Assembly (NCBI RefSeq): GCF_000024065.1
Contig: NC_013174.1
Coordinates: 992,001-1,056,000, forward strand
Length of the DNA stretch: 64,000 bases
Direction: 5' to 3'
Source: Jonesia denitrificans DSM 20603
GTDB lineage: Bacteria; Actinomycetota; Actinomycetes; Actinomycetales; Cellulomonadaceae
Part shown: piece after piece, positions 7,887 through 16,502 of the stretch
Numbering within the stretch: position 1 is the first letter of the stretch
Layout: the number at the start of each line of letters is the position of its first letter
Position numbers and translations under genes: made by a program
The notes under the pieces: model-generated
What the model was told of the DNA's origin: nothing
Databases searched by the model: none
What the model saw: the letters and a program-made list of their open reading frames with translations, nothing else

Positions 7887-9884
7887 TTACCAGATGCGTA
7901 CTCGTTGATCGGCTGACAAGTAGAGCGCGTCCCCTTCAGCAACATCAAATGCCTCGTAGAACTCGTCAATGTTTGCCGCGATCTGATTGCACCGGAACTC
8001 CGCAGGAGAGTGAGGGTCAGTGGCCAGCCGTTGGATCATCAGTTCATCATGCATCTTGGTGCGCCACACCTGCGCCCACGAGTAGAACACTCGTTGGAGA
8101 CCGGTGAGCCCGTCAATGACTGGGGCGTCATCAAGTGAACCACCCAAAGACAGGGCGTAGGCTTTCAGCGCGATGGACAGCCCGCCCAAGTCGCCAATGT
8201 TCTCTCCAATGGTTAAGGCGCCGTTGACTGTGTTGTCTGAGGAAAGCTGAGCTGGAGATAGTGCGTTGTATTGTTCGATGAGGGCGGTGGTTCGTTTCTC
8301 AAACTCGCGACGGTCAGTGTCTGTCCACCAACTCACCAGTCGCCCATCGCCATCATATTTGGATCCCTGGTCATCAAAACCGTGTCCGATCTCGTGCCCG
8401 ATGACTGCCCCAATACCGCCAAAGTTCGCGGCATCTTCCGCCTGTGGGTCAAAGAAGGGAGGCTGAAGAATCGCGGCCGGGAACACGATCTCATTCATTG
8501 ACGAGTTGTAATATGCGTTGACCGTTTGTGGGGTCATGTGCCACTCATCGTGATCGATGGGTTGACCGATCTTGGCAAGTTCACGGTCAAGATCAACCTC
8601 GTTAGAACGGCGAATGTTGCCCACCAGGTCCGTGGGATCAATCACGAGCTGTGAGTAATCACGCCATTTGACGGGATACCCGATTTTGGGTGTGAACTTC
8701 TCAAGTTTGGCCAGAGCTTTGGTTTTTGTTTCCTCACTCATCCAGTCCAACTCAGTGATGGAAAGCCGGTACGCCTCAATGAGGTGACCAACAAGTCGTT
8801 CCATATGTGTTTTATGCGACGGTGGGAAGTGCCGGTCAACATAGACACGCCCCACTGCTTCTCCCAACGCGCCTTCAACCACAGAAACGGCACGCTTCCA
8901 CCGTTCGCGAACTGCCTGCGCGCCAGAAAGAGTGCGCCCGTAAAAATCGAAATTCTCCTCAACAAGTTCATCAGTGAGGAACGCAGCCCGCCCAGAAATC
9001 GTATGGAAGGTGAACCAGGCCATCCACGCATCGTGAGGCTGAGTCACCCAAACACGTGCGAAACCAGAAAAGAACGACGGTTCCCGGGCAACAACCATGT
9101 CCATAGCGCCAGGGGGCACGCCAAGAGCTGACGCCCACGAGTCTGTATCAAACCCATCAAGCAACCCCACAAACTCAGACCACGTCATCGGGTTATAGGT
9201 CGCTTCAGAGTCACGATCCTTGACAACATCCCAATGGTGGCTGGCAAGCGCAGTCTCTAATGCGAGAACCTGTGCGGCCGCATCTGTGCTGGCCTCGTCA
9301 CTGTACCGCCCGCTGTGGCGCAGCATCGAGGCGATGTGCGCTTGGTACTTCTCCCGCACTGGCGCGTACTGGTCCTCGCGGTAATACGATTCATCTGGCA
9401 AGCCCAACCCACCCTGGTAGAGGTAGGCGCGGTACACCGTTGGATCGTCAGAGTCGTTGTCGACATAGAAGTTGAACGCAGACAACGCACCCGTGCGCTG
9501 CAACGCTCCCAACGCGCGGGCACGCCCACTGAGTGTGTCTGCGCTGTTCAGAACGGTCCAGTCCTGATCCAACGGAGCCAAACCCGCCTGCTGGATCTGA
9601 TCTACATCCATGAAACTGCGGTACAAACCGCCAATTTGGGCTTCGACCCCACCGTGAGCACCGGCAGAGGCGCCACCAAGTTCCTCGATAATCTCGCGCA
9701 CCTGAGCTTCCGCCTGGTCATACAACGCGCGAAAAGCGCCATCAGAGGCGCGATCCTCAGGGATCACATACGTGTCAAGCCATGTGCCGTTCACATGGCG
9801 GAACAAATCATCGGCCACACGAACGTTCGGGTTGAACGCTGCGACATCGATGCCGGACAAGGAAGACGTTGTGTTGTCGGTCAT
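7887..9884 (-). CDS. M13 family zinc metalloendopeptidase (neprilysin/PepO-like)
   Basis: 665 residues, ATG start. The family features are in order: an N-terminal helical domain, NAYYNSSMNEIVFPAAIL (substrate-binding NAYY and PAAIL motifs), the zinc motif HEIGH in GGIGAVIGHEIGHGFDDQG, and GENIGDLGG, which carries the third zinc ligand and Asp. It ends VRIW, the family's C-terminal motif. M13 enzymes cleave oligopeptides. No signal peptide or membrane segment is visible, so it is probably cytoplasmic like actinobacterial relatives. It is divergent from rpiB; no operon partner. Confidence 0.95.
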   Translation of the reverse strand: MTDNTTSSLSGIDVAAFNPNVRVADDLFRHVNGTWLDTYVIPEDRASDGAFRALYDQAEAQVREIIEELGGASAGAHGGVEAQIGGLYRSFMDVDQIQQAGLAPLDQDWTVLNSADTLSGRARALGALQRTGALSAFNFYVDNDSDDPTVYRAYLYQGGLGLPDESYYREDQYAPVREKYQAHIASMLRHSGRYSDEASTDAAAQVLALETALASHHWDVVKDRDSEATYNPMTWSEFVGLLDGFDTDSWASALGVPPGAMDMVVAREPSFFSGFARVWVTQPHDAWMAWFTFHTISGRAAFLTDELVEENFDFYGRTLSGAQAVRERWKRAVSVVEGALGEAVGRVYVDRHFPPSHKTHMERLVGHLIEAYRLSITELDWMSEETKTKALAKLEKFTPKIGYPVKWRDYSQLVIDPTDLVGNIRRSNEVDLDRELAKIGQPIDHDEWHMTPQTVNAYYNSSMNEIVFPAAILQPPFFDPQAEDAANFGGIGAVIGHEIGHGFDDQGSKYDGDGRLVSWWTDTDRREFEKRTTALIEQYNALSPAQLSSDNTVNGALTIGENIGDLGGLSIALKAYALSLGGSLDDAPVIDGLTGLQRVFYSWAQVWRTKMHDELMIQRLATDPHSPAEFRCNQIAANIDEFYEAFDVAEGDALYLSADQRVRIW

Positions 9885-9957
9885 GAAACCACCCTAAAAC
9901 ATATTGCAGGATGAACCAGCCACCACAAACCCCCCTCAATGAGAGAAGATAAGAACC

Positions 9958-10410
9958 ATGCGTGTACACATTGCTTCAGATCATGCCGGATTCAAGCTCA
10001 AGGCGTACCTCATCGCTCACCTCGCAGAGCAAGGCCACGACGTTGTGGATCACGGCGCCCACCACTACGACGCTCTCGACGACTACCCCTCCTTCTGCTT
10101 CGACGCAGCGCAAGCAGTCGTTGACGAACCTGACACCCTCGGCATCGTCATCGGCGGGTCAGGGAACGGCGAACAAATCGCCGCCAACAAAGTCAACGGA
10201 GTACGTGCCGTCTTGGCATGGTCAACCACCACCGCACAACTTGGCCGCCAACACAACAACGCCAACGTCATCGCCATCGGAGCGCGCCAACACACAGTAG
10301 AAGAAGCCGCATCCTTCGTTGACGCCTTCCTCAACGAGCCCTTTTCCCAAGACCCACGCCACCAACGCCGCATCGACCAACTTGCCCAGTACGAGGCAAC
10401 CCGTTCCTAA
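9958..10410 (+). CDS. rpiB: Ribose-5-phosphate isomerase B
   Basis: 150 residues, ATG start. The RpiB/LacAB fold is shown by MRVHIASDHAGFKLK at the N terminus, GIVIGGSGNGEQIAANK in the middle (the anion hole and the Glu base in place of the E. coli Cys, as in actinobacterial enzymes), and QHNNANVIAIGAR. It interconverts ribose-5-phosphate and ribulose-5-phosphate in the pentose phosphate pathway. The stop codon touches the start of the nei-like gene, so the two are translationally coupled, a pairing common in actinobacteria. Confidence 0.95.
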   Translation: MRVHIASDHAGFKLKAYLIAHLAEQGHDVVDHGAHHYDALDDYPSFCFDAAQAVVDEPDTLGIVIGGSGNGEQIAANKVNGVRAVLAWSTTTAQLGRQHNNANVIAIGARQHTVEEAASFVDAFLNEPFSQDPRHQRRIDQLAQYEATRS

Positions 10411-11442
10411 ATGCCAGAAGGTCACACCGTCCACCGACTCGCCCGCACGTTCGCAAACGTTTTCGGGGGACACACAGTTCACGTCACCAGCCCACAAGGA
10501 CGGTTTGAACAAGGAGCTGCGCTCCTCAACGGAGCGCAGCTCGTTCACGCCCAAGCCTACGGAAAACACCTGTTCCTTGGGTTTACTCCCACACCAAACA
10601 AAACCAACGTCACCCACACGGACGAACCACCACCCGAATCACTGCGGTGGTTGCGCGTCCACCTAGGTCTCTACGGTTCCTGGACCTTTGCCGCCCACCC
10701 CAACACCCCCATCGCGCACGCCATTGGGGCACCACGGCGGCGCATCGGCGAACGCGAACACAACCTCACCCCCGACCAACCAGAGCCCCACGACACCTGG
10801 ACCATACCCGAACCCCGCGGACAAGTTCGCGTCCGCATCGCCACCGCACACGCGGTCGCTGACCTCACCGGACCAACCGCATGTGAAGTGCTCACCTACG
10901 AACAAACCCGCCATCACATCAACCAACTTGGCCCCGACCCCATTCGAGACGACGCCGACCCCCAACGATTCCTCACCGCGGTCAACCGGTCCCGCAGCGC
11001 AATCGGAGGCCTTCTCATGAACCAAAAAACCATCGCCGGTGTCGGCAACATTTACCGAGCAGAAGCACTATTTCGTGCACGACTATCCCCCTACACACCA
11101 GGCAACACGATCCCAACGCACACCCTCACCGCACTGTGGAACGACCTTGTCACCCTCATGCGGCAAGGAGCCCACACCGGAGCGATCGTCACCACTCACT
11201 CCGCAGACCGAAACACCACACCACCTGCCCCCAACAACCCACGCAGCCGCACACGACAAAATACTGACCACACACCCGACGCCATCCCCACCGACCAGGC
11301 GTTCTACGTCTACCAACGCCACGGTCAACCATGCCGACGCTGTGGGACACCCATCGCGCTCGCGGACATGCAAGCCCGCAAACTCTACTGGTGCCCCACA
11401 TGCCAATCAACCAGTGGTGAGGTGCTAGAACACCCAGCTTGA
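10411..11442 (+). CDS. nei: Fpg/Nei family DNA glycosylase (endonuclease VIII-like)
   Basis: 343 residues, ATG immediately after the rpiB stop. The mature N terminus PEGHT carries the catalytic Pro2 and Glu3 in the Nei form, and the conserved Lys is in AYGKHLFLGF. The helix-two-turn-helix is in LMNQKTIAGVGNIYRAEALF. The C-terminal zinc finger has CRRCG and CPTC pairs. The enzyme removes oxidised bases and nicks the abasic site. An insert between the H2TH and the finger (about 262-290) is proline- and threonine-rich. The end overlaps the convergent acetyltransferase gene by 18 bp. Confidence 0.92.
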   Translation: MPEGHTVHRLARTFANVFGGHTVHVTSPQGRFEQGAALLNGAQLVHAQAYGKHLFLGFTPTPNKTNVTHTDEPPPESLRWLRVHLGLYGSWTFAAHPNTPIAHAIGAPRRRIGEREHNLTPDQPEPHDTWTIPEPRGQVRVRIATAHAVADLTGPTACEVLTYEQTRHHINQLGPDPIRDDADPQRFLTAVNRSRSAIGGLLMNQKTIAGVGNIYRAEALFRARLSPYTPGNTIPTHTLTALWNDLVTLMRQGAHTGAIVTTHSADRNTTPPAPNNPRSRTRQNTDHTPDAIPTDQAFYVYQRHGQPCRRCGTPIALADMQARKLYWCPTCQSTSGEVLEHPA

Positions 11443-12750
11443 GCAGGGGGCAAGAGGCCACGCCATCGCACTTGATAGCTGTGCGAGGGCCTGCGGTGTG
11501 TCAGCTGTGACCAAGCCACCAGCAGCCAGTGACGCAGCGCTGACTCCACCCAGGTACAAGGCGGAGAGCTCGCGGATGTCTAGGGTCACATCGGCTGGAG
11601 CGTCAGTGCGTTCAACCCGTGGTGCGTCATGGCCGTGTGGCCCCCCAAATGGTTGAGCGCGCACCCGCCAGCAGCCAGCGTTGTGTGGGAGCATGTCATC
11701 GGTGACCTCAAGGACAAGGTCGATCGATCCGCTGTATTGGCGGGCGCTCAACGCTGCTGGTAGGTCAAGGATCCGCACCCACACATTGTCCACCACGGTC
11801 ATCCCGATGGAACGGTTGTTGTTCAACTGGGTGATGATGGGGTCATCGGTCGGCAGCATGAATGCGGTCACCTCCGAGGTCAGGTCGAGGTCAAGCAGCG
11901 TTGTCCACAGCGTGTGGGAGGCAGCCGGGTCGAGGGCAACAACTTCGCCGGCGTCGACTCGTCCTTGTGGCCCGGTGTTCTGCCATGACATTGTTCTGCG
12001 GAACCGTGTGTACCCAACTGGTGTCCCGTTGCGTTCCACCACGATGATGCGTTGTGGCTCCTTACCTGGTGTTAACGAGATGGTGTGATGGTGGGCTGCT
12101 ACGAGCGCGGGGGTGTCTCGGGTGACCCACCCAGGTCGATTCAGTCCTGTCCCGCCGACATTGCGGCCAGCGGCTTTGTGAACTGTTTCGATGAGTTGTG
12201 TGTGCTGGGTTGGGTCGTAGGTTTCGATGCGGATGGTCAGTGGTTCGTGCGTTGATGACGCGTGTTCTTGGAGGCTGGTGGGGGTTGTGGGGGTGAGGGG
12301 GCGCAGTGCTGCACCCCGGCCAAAGGTGCATCGCACATCAAAGGCCGCCGCCCCATAGCCAAAGCGCCCGTAGATGGTTGGTTCGGCAGCAAAGAGAACG
12401 GAGATCGCTTCACCGGCCTGCGTGGAGAGTCGGAAGTGTTCGGCGATCATTGCTCGCAGAATGCCTCGCCGGCGGTATTGAGGCTGGACCCCCACCCAGG
12501 TGAGACCACCGGCTCGAATGTCGCCTCCTGGGGTGGGGAACTGACTGAACTCATAGGACGCATGGAACGCGGCTATCTGTCCGTGTTGGTCGCGGACGAT
12601 GACGGCACGCTCGTCCTCGTACGGCTGGGGGAGGGTGAGGAGGTCCGACACGGGGTGGGTGCTGGCCACCACGAGCGAGTTATACGTGAGTACTTCGGCT
12701 CGGTCCGCGGTTGTCGGTTGGGTAAAAGAAAAACCAGTGGGTAGTGTCAT
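11425..12750 (-). CDS. Eis-like GNAT family N-acetyltransferase
   Basis: 441 residues, ATG start. A tandem-GNAT plus sterol-carrier-like architecture is suggested by length and motifs. The acetyl-CoA site is VGVQPQYRRRGILRAMI at about residues 86-102, followed by SVLFAAEPTIYGRFGYG, which is typical of Eis. The last residue is Phe, and in Eis the C-terminal carboxylate takes part in catalysis. Eis enzymes acetylate amines, including aminoglycosides at several positions; the substrate here cannot be told. It stands alone, convergent with nei. Confidence 0.87.
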   Translation of the reverse strand: MTLPTGFSFTQPTTADRAEVLTYNSLVVASTHPVSDLLTLPQPYEDERAVIVRDQHGQIAAFHASYEFSQFPTPGGDIRAGGLTWVGVQPQYRRRGILRAMIAEHFRLSTQAGEAISVLFAAEPTIYGRFGYGAAAFDVRCTFGRGAALRPLTPTTPTSLQEHASSTHEPLTIRIETYDPTQHTQLIETVHKAAGRNVGGTGLNRPGWVTRDTPALVAAHHHTISLTPGKEPQRIIVVERNGTPVGYTRFRRTMSWQNTGPQGRVDAGEVVALDPAASHTLWTTLLDLDLTSEVTAFMLPTDDPIITQLNNNRSIGMTVVDNVWVRILDLPAALSARQYSGSIDLVLEVTDDMLPHNAGCWRVRAQPFGGPHGHDAPRVERTDAPADVTLDIRELSALYLGGVSAASLAAGGLVTADTPQALAQLSSAMAWPLAPCSSWVF

Positions 12751-12790
12751 AGTCTCAACTCAACATGTCACCGCATGTCTTGGCTAGTAT

Positions 12791-13909
12791 TTATTGCCGA
12801 TGCGCCCCGTGCGTTGGTGGGGTGGTCTGCGTTTGGGCCAGAGCGGTCTTCATGGCGGTAGCTTCCATGACCCCCCGTATTGCTTGTGCATCGCCTTGAA
12901 TGAGAAGCGAAGTGACCGCAGTTGCATCCCATTGAGCGAGAGCGGCGGCAATGCGAGGTATGGGGCCAACGAGTGCAACGTCGTCGATGAGCTCTAGCGG
13001 TATTTCTGCAGCAGCTTTGTCTTTGTCCCCTTGCTGGTAAAGGCGGGTGACATCGCGGCATACATCTTCGTACCCAAGCCTTTCTACAGCTGCGCGATGG
13101 TAGTTCGCGCTTTGTGATCCCATCCCACCAATGTAGAGGGCAAAAAAGGGGCGGATCTTTTCTAAGGCTGTGTCAAGGTCGTCGGCAACGACAACGGGCA
13201 CGGTTGCTGACACTTCGAACGCGTCGGTGGGACTGAGGGCGCTGTCACGACGTGCGAACCCTTCAGATAAATAGTTCCGGAACTCTGCGTCTCGTTTCGG
13301 GGAATAAAACAGAGGGAGCCAGCCGTCACACAACTCGGCAGCAAGCGCGATGTTTTTAGGTCCTTCAGCAGCAAGGTGCAGCGGAAGGTTGCTGCGCAAG
13401 GGGTGGACTGTGGACTTGAGTGGCTTTCCCCCGCCCACGATACCTGTTGTGGCTTGATCTGAGCCTGGACGGGGGGATAACGGCAGGGAGTAAAAGTGGC
13501 CTTGGTGTTCAACGGGGTGCTGGCGTGCGATGACGTCTCGAACAATGGAAATATACTCGCGGGTGCGCGCGAGGGGACGCGCGTAGGGTTGACCGTACCA
13601 TCCCTCAACGACTTGAGGGCCGGACGCCCCAAGCCCCATAATGAACCGTCCTTGGCTCAGGTGGTCCATGGTGATCGCTGCCATGGCCGCTGCAGTGGGT
13701 GTGCGGGCACTCATTTGCATCACCGCTGTTCCCAGCCGAATGTGGGAGGTGCGGGCACCCCACCAGGCCAGTGGTGTCAGTGCATCGGAACCGTACGCCT
13801 CTGAGGTCCAGAGAGAATCGACCCCTAGGGTGTCGCACAGTGTGTACAAGTCCTGGGCATGTGGGGGAGCGGATGCTTGCCAATAGCCGGTGTTGACGCC
13901 AATACGCAT
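12791..13909 (-). CDS. LLM-class F420-dependent oxidoreductase
   Basis: 372 residues; ATG start with GAGGA five bases upstream. It is a bacterial-luciferase-like TIM barrel: MRIGVNTGYWQ at the N terminus, the SLWTSEAYGSDALTPLAW segment, IRLGTAVMQMSARTP, and GRFIMGLGASGPQVVEGWYG. These match F420-using luciferase-like monooxygenase family members of actinobacteria rather than FMN luciferases. The substrate is unknown. A cofE gene and a putative F420-0 importer at 28.6-32.5 kb fit the need for the deazaflavin cofactor. Confidence 0.87.
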   Translation of the reverse strand: MRIGVNTGYWQASAPPHAQDLYTLCDTLGVDSLWTSEAYGSDALTPLAWWGARTSHIRLGTAVMQMSARTPTAAAMAAITMDHLSQGRFIMGLGASGPQVVEGWYGQPYARPLARTREYISIVRDVIARQHPVEHQGHFYSLPLSPRPGSDQATTGIVGGGKPLKSTVHPLRSNLPLHLAAEGPKNIALAAELCDGWLPLFYSPKRDAEFRNYLSEGFARRDSALSPTDAFEVSATVPVVVADDLDTALEKIRPFFALYIGGMGSQSANYHRAAVERLGYEDVCRDVTRLYQQGDKDKAAAEIPLELIDDVALVGPIPRIAAALAQWDATAVTSLLIQGDAQAIRGVMEATAMKTALAQTQTTPPTHGAHRQ

Positions 13910-14019
13910 AAAAATCCTCGTCTTTGAAGAGCCTCACCGTTGAGGTTGTTGTCCACCTTACCCAACAGTGGTGGCTGCGCATTCTTGTGTATTCGTGCGG
14001 TGTTGATGCGTGGGGATGG

Positions 14020-14595
14020 CTAAATAAAGATTGCAGGGTCTTCGCAATGCTCGACGATGGGCGCGCTCGTGGGGCGGCCCTTGATTTGGGCGGGGACACC
14101 GACTGCAACAGCGTGGGAGGGAACGTCTTTCACCACGACCGCATTAGCCCCTATTTGTGCGTGATCGCCAACCCAGATGGGACCAAGGACTTTAGCGCCA
14201 GCCCCAATGACAACACCGTTACCAATGGTGGGGTGGCGTTTTCCATGTGTCATGGATCGCCCGCCGAGTGTGACTCCATGGAATAAAGTGACGTCGTCCC
14301 CGACGACTGCAGTTTCACCGATGACCACACCCATCCCGTGATCGATAAACAGGCGCCGGCCAAGGACCGCGCCGGGGTGGATTTCTACCCCTGTCAGTGA
14401 CCTGGTGATTTGGGATAAGACACGGGCGGCAAGTTTCAGCGGTGCCCACTGCCACATGGCATGGGTGAGACGGTGGGACCACAGCGCGTGAAGCCCAGGG
14501 TAGCCAAGGACAATTTCGAACCGACTGCGGGCAGCGGGGTCCCGGTCGCGTGCTGCTTGGAGGTCTTCAGCAAGAAGTTTCCATGGGGCAGTCAT
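14020..14595 (-). CDS. cysE: Serine O-acetyltransferase
   Basis: 191 residues from the ATG at 14595, which has AAGGA nine bases upstream. Longer in-frame starts at 14622 and 14775 run into the cysK terminator region. The left-handed beta-helix hexapeptide repeats are clear ([38 protein letters not shown]). The active-site His is in IDHG and the loop [15 protein letters not shown] is kept. It is the short, N-terminally truncated CysE type. It makes O-acetylserine from serine and acetyl-CoA for cysK, 131 bp upstream on the same strand. A C-terminal EDPAIFI ends the protein, and a terminal Ile is what lets CysE tails bind CysK. Confidence 0.94.
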   Translation of the reverse strand: MTAPWKLLAEDLQAARDRDPAARSRFEIVLGYPGLHALWSHRLTHAMWQWAPLKLAARVLSQITRSLTGVEIHPGAVLGRRLFIDHGMGVVIGETAVVGDDVTLFHGVTLGGRSMTHGKRHPTIGNGVVIGAGAKVLGPIWVGDHAQIGANAVVVKDVPSHAVAVGVPAQIKGRPTSAPIVEHCEDPAIFI

Positions 14596-14687
14596 CGAGT
14601 CACGTCCTTGAGTGGTGGTCATTACGCCAGTGCTGGCTTCGGTTGGCCGAGCACCAGGGGTGGTGGGGATCGAAGACAACAACGATG

Positions 14688-14717
14688 CGGGTGGAGCGAA
14701 ATATTCCGCTCCACCCG
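14688..14717 (-). terminator. Hairpin between cysK and cysE (terminator or attenuator)
   Basis: Perfect 11-bp stem (CGGGTGGAGCG / CGCTCCACCCG) with an eight-base loop, eight bases past the cysK stop on the minus strand. No strong U tract follows, so it may only reduce read-through into cysE. Confidence 0.6.
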
Positions 14718-14725
14718 GAGGCGTA

Positions 14726-15661
14726 TTAGTCGAGGAGGTCGGCGTACAGGATCGAGGTAAGGTAACGCTCCCCAAACGATGGGATGATCACCACGATGTT
14801 CTTCCCGTTGTTTTCTTCTCGCTTGGCTACTTCGAGGGCGGCAGCAAGTGCCGCACCTGAGGAAAGACCAACGAGGAGCCCTTCTTCTTTGGCGGCACGG
14901 CGTGCGTACTCAACGGCAGTGTCGGCGTTGATGTCGATCACTTCGTTGTAAATAGTTGTGTCAAGAATCTCAGGTACGAAGTTCGCGCCGATGCCTTGAA
15001 TCTTGTGCGGGCCTGGAGCGCCACCGTTCAAGATGGCGGACTCTTCAGGCTCAACGGCGATGACCTGCACCTCAGGCTTGCGCTCTTTGAGGTATTGACC
15101 GGCGCCTGAGATTGTCCCGCCTGTGCCGATTCCTGCAACCAGAATGTCCACTTCACCGTCGGTGTCAGTCCAGATCTCTGGTCCGGTGGTTGCTTTGTGG
15201 ATTTCCAGGTTTGCTTGGTTAGCGAACTGACGGGCAAGGATCGCACCGTCACGTTCTGCCACAATACGGTCGGCTTCGTCGACCGCTCCTTTCATCCCAC
15301 CTGATCCAGGAGTCAAAATGAGCTCTGCCCCAAATGCGCGAAGAAGTGCGCGCCGCTCCTTGGACATTGTCTCGGGCATCGTGAGCACAACGTTGTATCC
15401 GCGTGCTGCACCCACCATCGCTAGCGCAATTCCGGTGTTTCCTGAGGTTGCTTCAACGATTGTTCCCCCGGGCTTGAGTTGTCCGGATTCTTCGGCGGCG
15501 TTGATGATGGCCACGCCAATGCGGTCTTTCACGGAGTTTGCGGGGTTGTAGAACTCTAATTTCGCAAAGATGTTTGCGCCCACTCCCTCGGTGAGGCGGT
15601 TGATGCGAACAAGGGGAGTGTTGCCAACGAGTTTGGTGACGTCGTCGAAAATGCGTGCCAT
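14726..15661 (-). CDS. cysK: Cysteine synthase A (O-acetylserine sulfhydrylase)
   Basis: 311 residues, ATG start with AGAGGA upstream. It is a PLP fold-type II enzyme. The Schiff-base Lys is in [11 protein letters not shown] (near residue 44). The substrate loop is [10 protein letters not shown], the PLP-phosphate loop is [10 protein letters not shown], and SSGAALAAA is near the end. It joins sulfide with O-acetylserine to form cysteine. It is followed by cysE on the same strand, the standard pair for cysteine synthesis. The upstream 0.5 kb is gene-free and contains a perfect palindrome. Confidence 0.97.
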   Translation of the reverse strand: MARIFDDVTKLVGNTPLVRINRLTEGVGANIFAKLEFYNPANSVKDRIGVAIINAAEESGQLKPGGTIVEATSGNTGIALAMVGAARGYNVVLTMPETMSKERRALLRAFGAELILTPGSGGMKGAVDEADRIVAERDGAILARQFANQANLEIHKATTGPEIWTDTDGEVDILVAGIGTGGTISGAGQYLKERKPEVQVIAVEPEESAILNGGAPGPHKIQGIGANFVPEILDTTIYNEVIDINADTAVEYARRAAKEEGLLVGLSSGAALAAALEVAKREENNGKNIVVIIPSFGERYLTSILYADLLD

Positions 15662-16146
15662 GGTGTCCTCTTCATCAGGGGGTCATCGGTGAGTGCCCAC
15701 GTGGGGCGCATCCGCATCATGTAACTGAGTGAAACTTCCACTGCCGGTCAGATGACGTCGGACGCAGGGAAACGAGCGCTGGCTTTGCCTGAAGTTGACA
15801 AGGACAGCGCTCTAGAGACAGCAACAAGTCAATAAGCATGCGGAGGGGGTGACACGGCGGTGATGGGTGTTCACCACGTTCCCTCCTAGCTTTCTGTTCA
15901 TCTCTTCCTGGCGAGGTCGCTCTGCAGAGCGAGGTGACTGCCGCACAGGAGAGTCTGACTGGACTCTATGAGTCTGGCACAGTCATGTCCAGCGTGCACC
16001 CGCCATGCGAGACATCATGTTACGCAGCGAAAACTATCGATGCGTCCGCGTCGCGAACGAGGTCGTGCACGGTAGAGGTGCGCATCACAGCTCGGAAAAA
16101 ACTCTAGCGGTGCGGAATGAAGACCAAGCACAAGTGGAGGGAAGAG
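15662..16146. other. Gene-free region between cysK and tRNA-Gly
   Basis: About 485 bases with no convincing ORF on either strand. It includes the 5' leader of cysK (minus strand). Visible structure is a 16-base perfect palindrome at 15917-15932 and, just after it, repeated GAGTCTG and GGACTCT words at about 15951-15976. I recognise no riboswitch class here, including the SAM classes that would suit a cysteine gene. A small RNA or a regulator-binding region are both possible. Confidence 0.5.
15917..15932. repeat. 16-base perfect palindrome upstream of cysK
   Basis: TCGCTCTGCAGAGCGA reads the same on both strands. It could be an operator for a dimeric repressor or a small hairpin. It lies 256 bp before the cysK start, far for a core operator. 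Confidence 0.4.
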
Positions 16147-16177
16147 AATAAAAAAGGAGGACCCGAAGGTCCTCCTT
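16147..16177 (-). terminator. Intrinsic terminator of tRNA-Gly
   Basis: On the minus strand, AAGGAGGACC-TTCG-GGTCCTCCTT followed by TTTTTATT: a perfect 10-bp stem with a stable TTCG tetraloop and a U tract, six bases after the tRNA 3' CCA. Confidence 0.93.
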
Positions 16178-16182
16178 GTCAG

Positions 16183-16256
16183 TGGAGCGGGCGACGAGAA
16201 TCGAACTCGCGTCATTAGTTTGGAAGACTAAGGCTTTACCATTAAGCTACGCCCGC
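16183..16256 (-). tRNA. tRNA-Gly (anticodon UCC)
   Basis: The minus strand reads GCGGGCG (acceptor), a D arm with AGCTTAATGGTAAAGC, an anticodon stem TTAGT/ACTAA around loop CTTCCAA (anticodon TCC), a T arm GCGAGTTCGATTCTCG, then CGCCCGC, discriminator T and an encoded CCA. All four stems pair. It reads GGA (and GGG) codons. A promoter and a terminator flank it as a single-gene unit. Confidence 0.96.
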
Positions 16257-16268
16257 AGCTGCTCAACC

Positions 16269-16296
16269 ATTCTATGGGGGAAGAGCGCGAAGTCAA
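16269..16296 (-). promoter_or_regulatory. Sigma70-type promoter for tRNA-Gly
   Basis: Minus strand TTGACT (-35, 16291-16296), 16-base spacer, TAGAAT (-10, 16269-16274), 12 bases before the tRNA 5' end. Both hexamers are close to consensus. Confidence 0.75.
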
Positions 16297-16370
16297 AAAC
16301 GAAACCGTGTGACTCGCGTCTCCTTCGTTATGGCGATAGAACAACTCACGCATCGAGGACTGGGGTCGCC

Positions 16371-16400
16371 GTGACGATTTCATGCGCGATAGCGTAGGAT
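16371..16400 (+). promoter_or_regulatory. Possible promoter of tig
   Basis: GTGACG (16371-16376) and TAGGAT (16395-16400) with an 18-base spacer, about 100 bases before the tig start. The match is moderate and rests on eye inspection only. Confidence 0.3.
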
Positions 16401-16502
16401 TCTTCAGTTGGGCCACTTTCATTGAGATAAATGATTGGTGCCCACACGACCAGACATCCTGCCGAACTCACCGGCACCACGCAATAGTTGGAGATCATCG
16501 AA

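Noticed and set aside
16015-16215. Minus-strand 66-codon ORF running into tRNA-Gly
   Set aside because: Overlaps the tRNA and its terminator; composition not protein-like.
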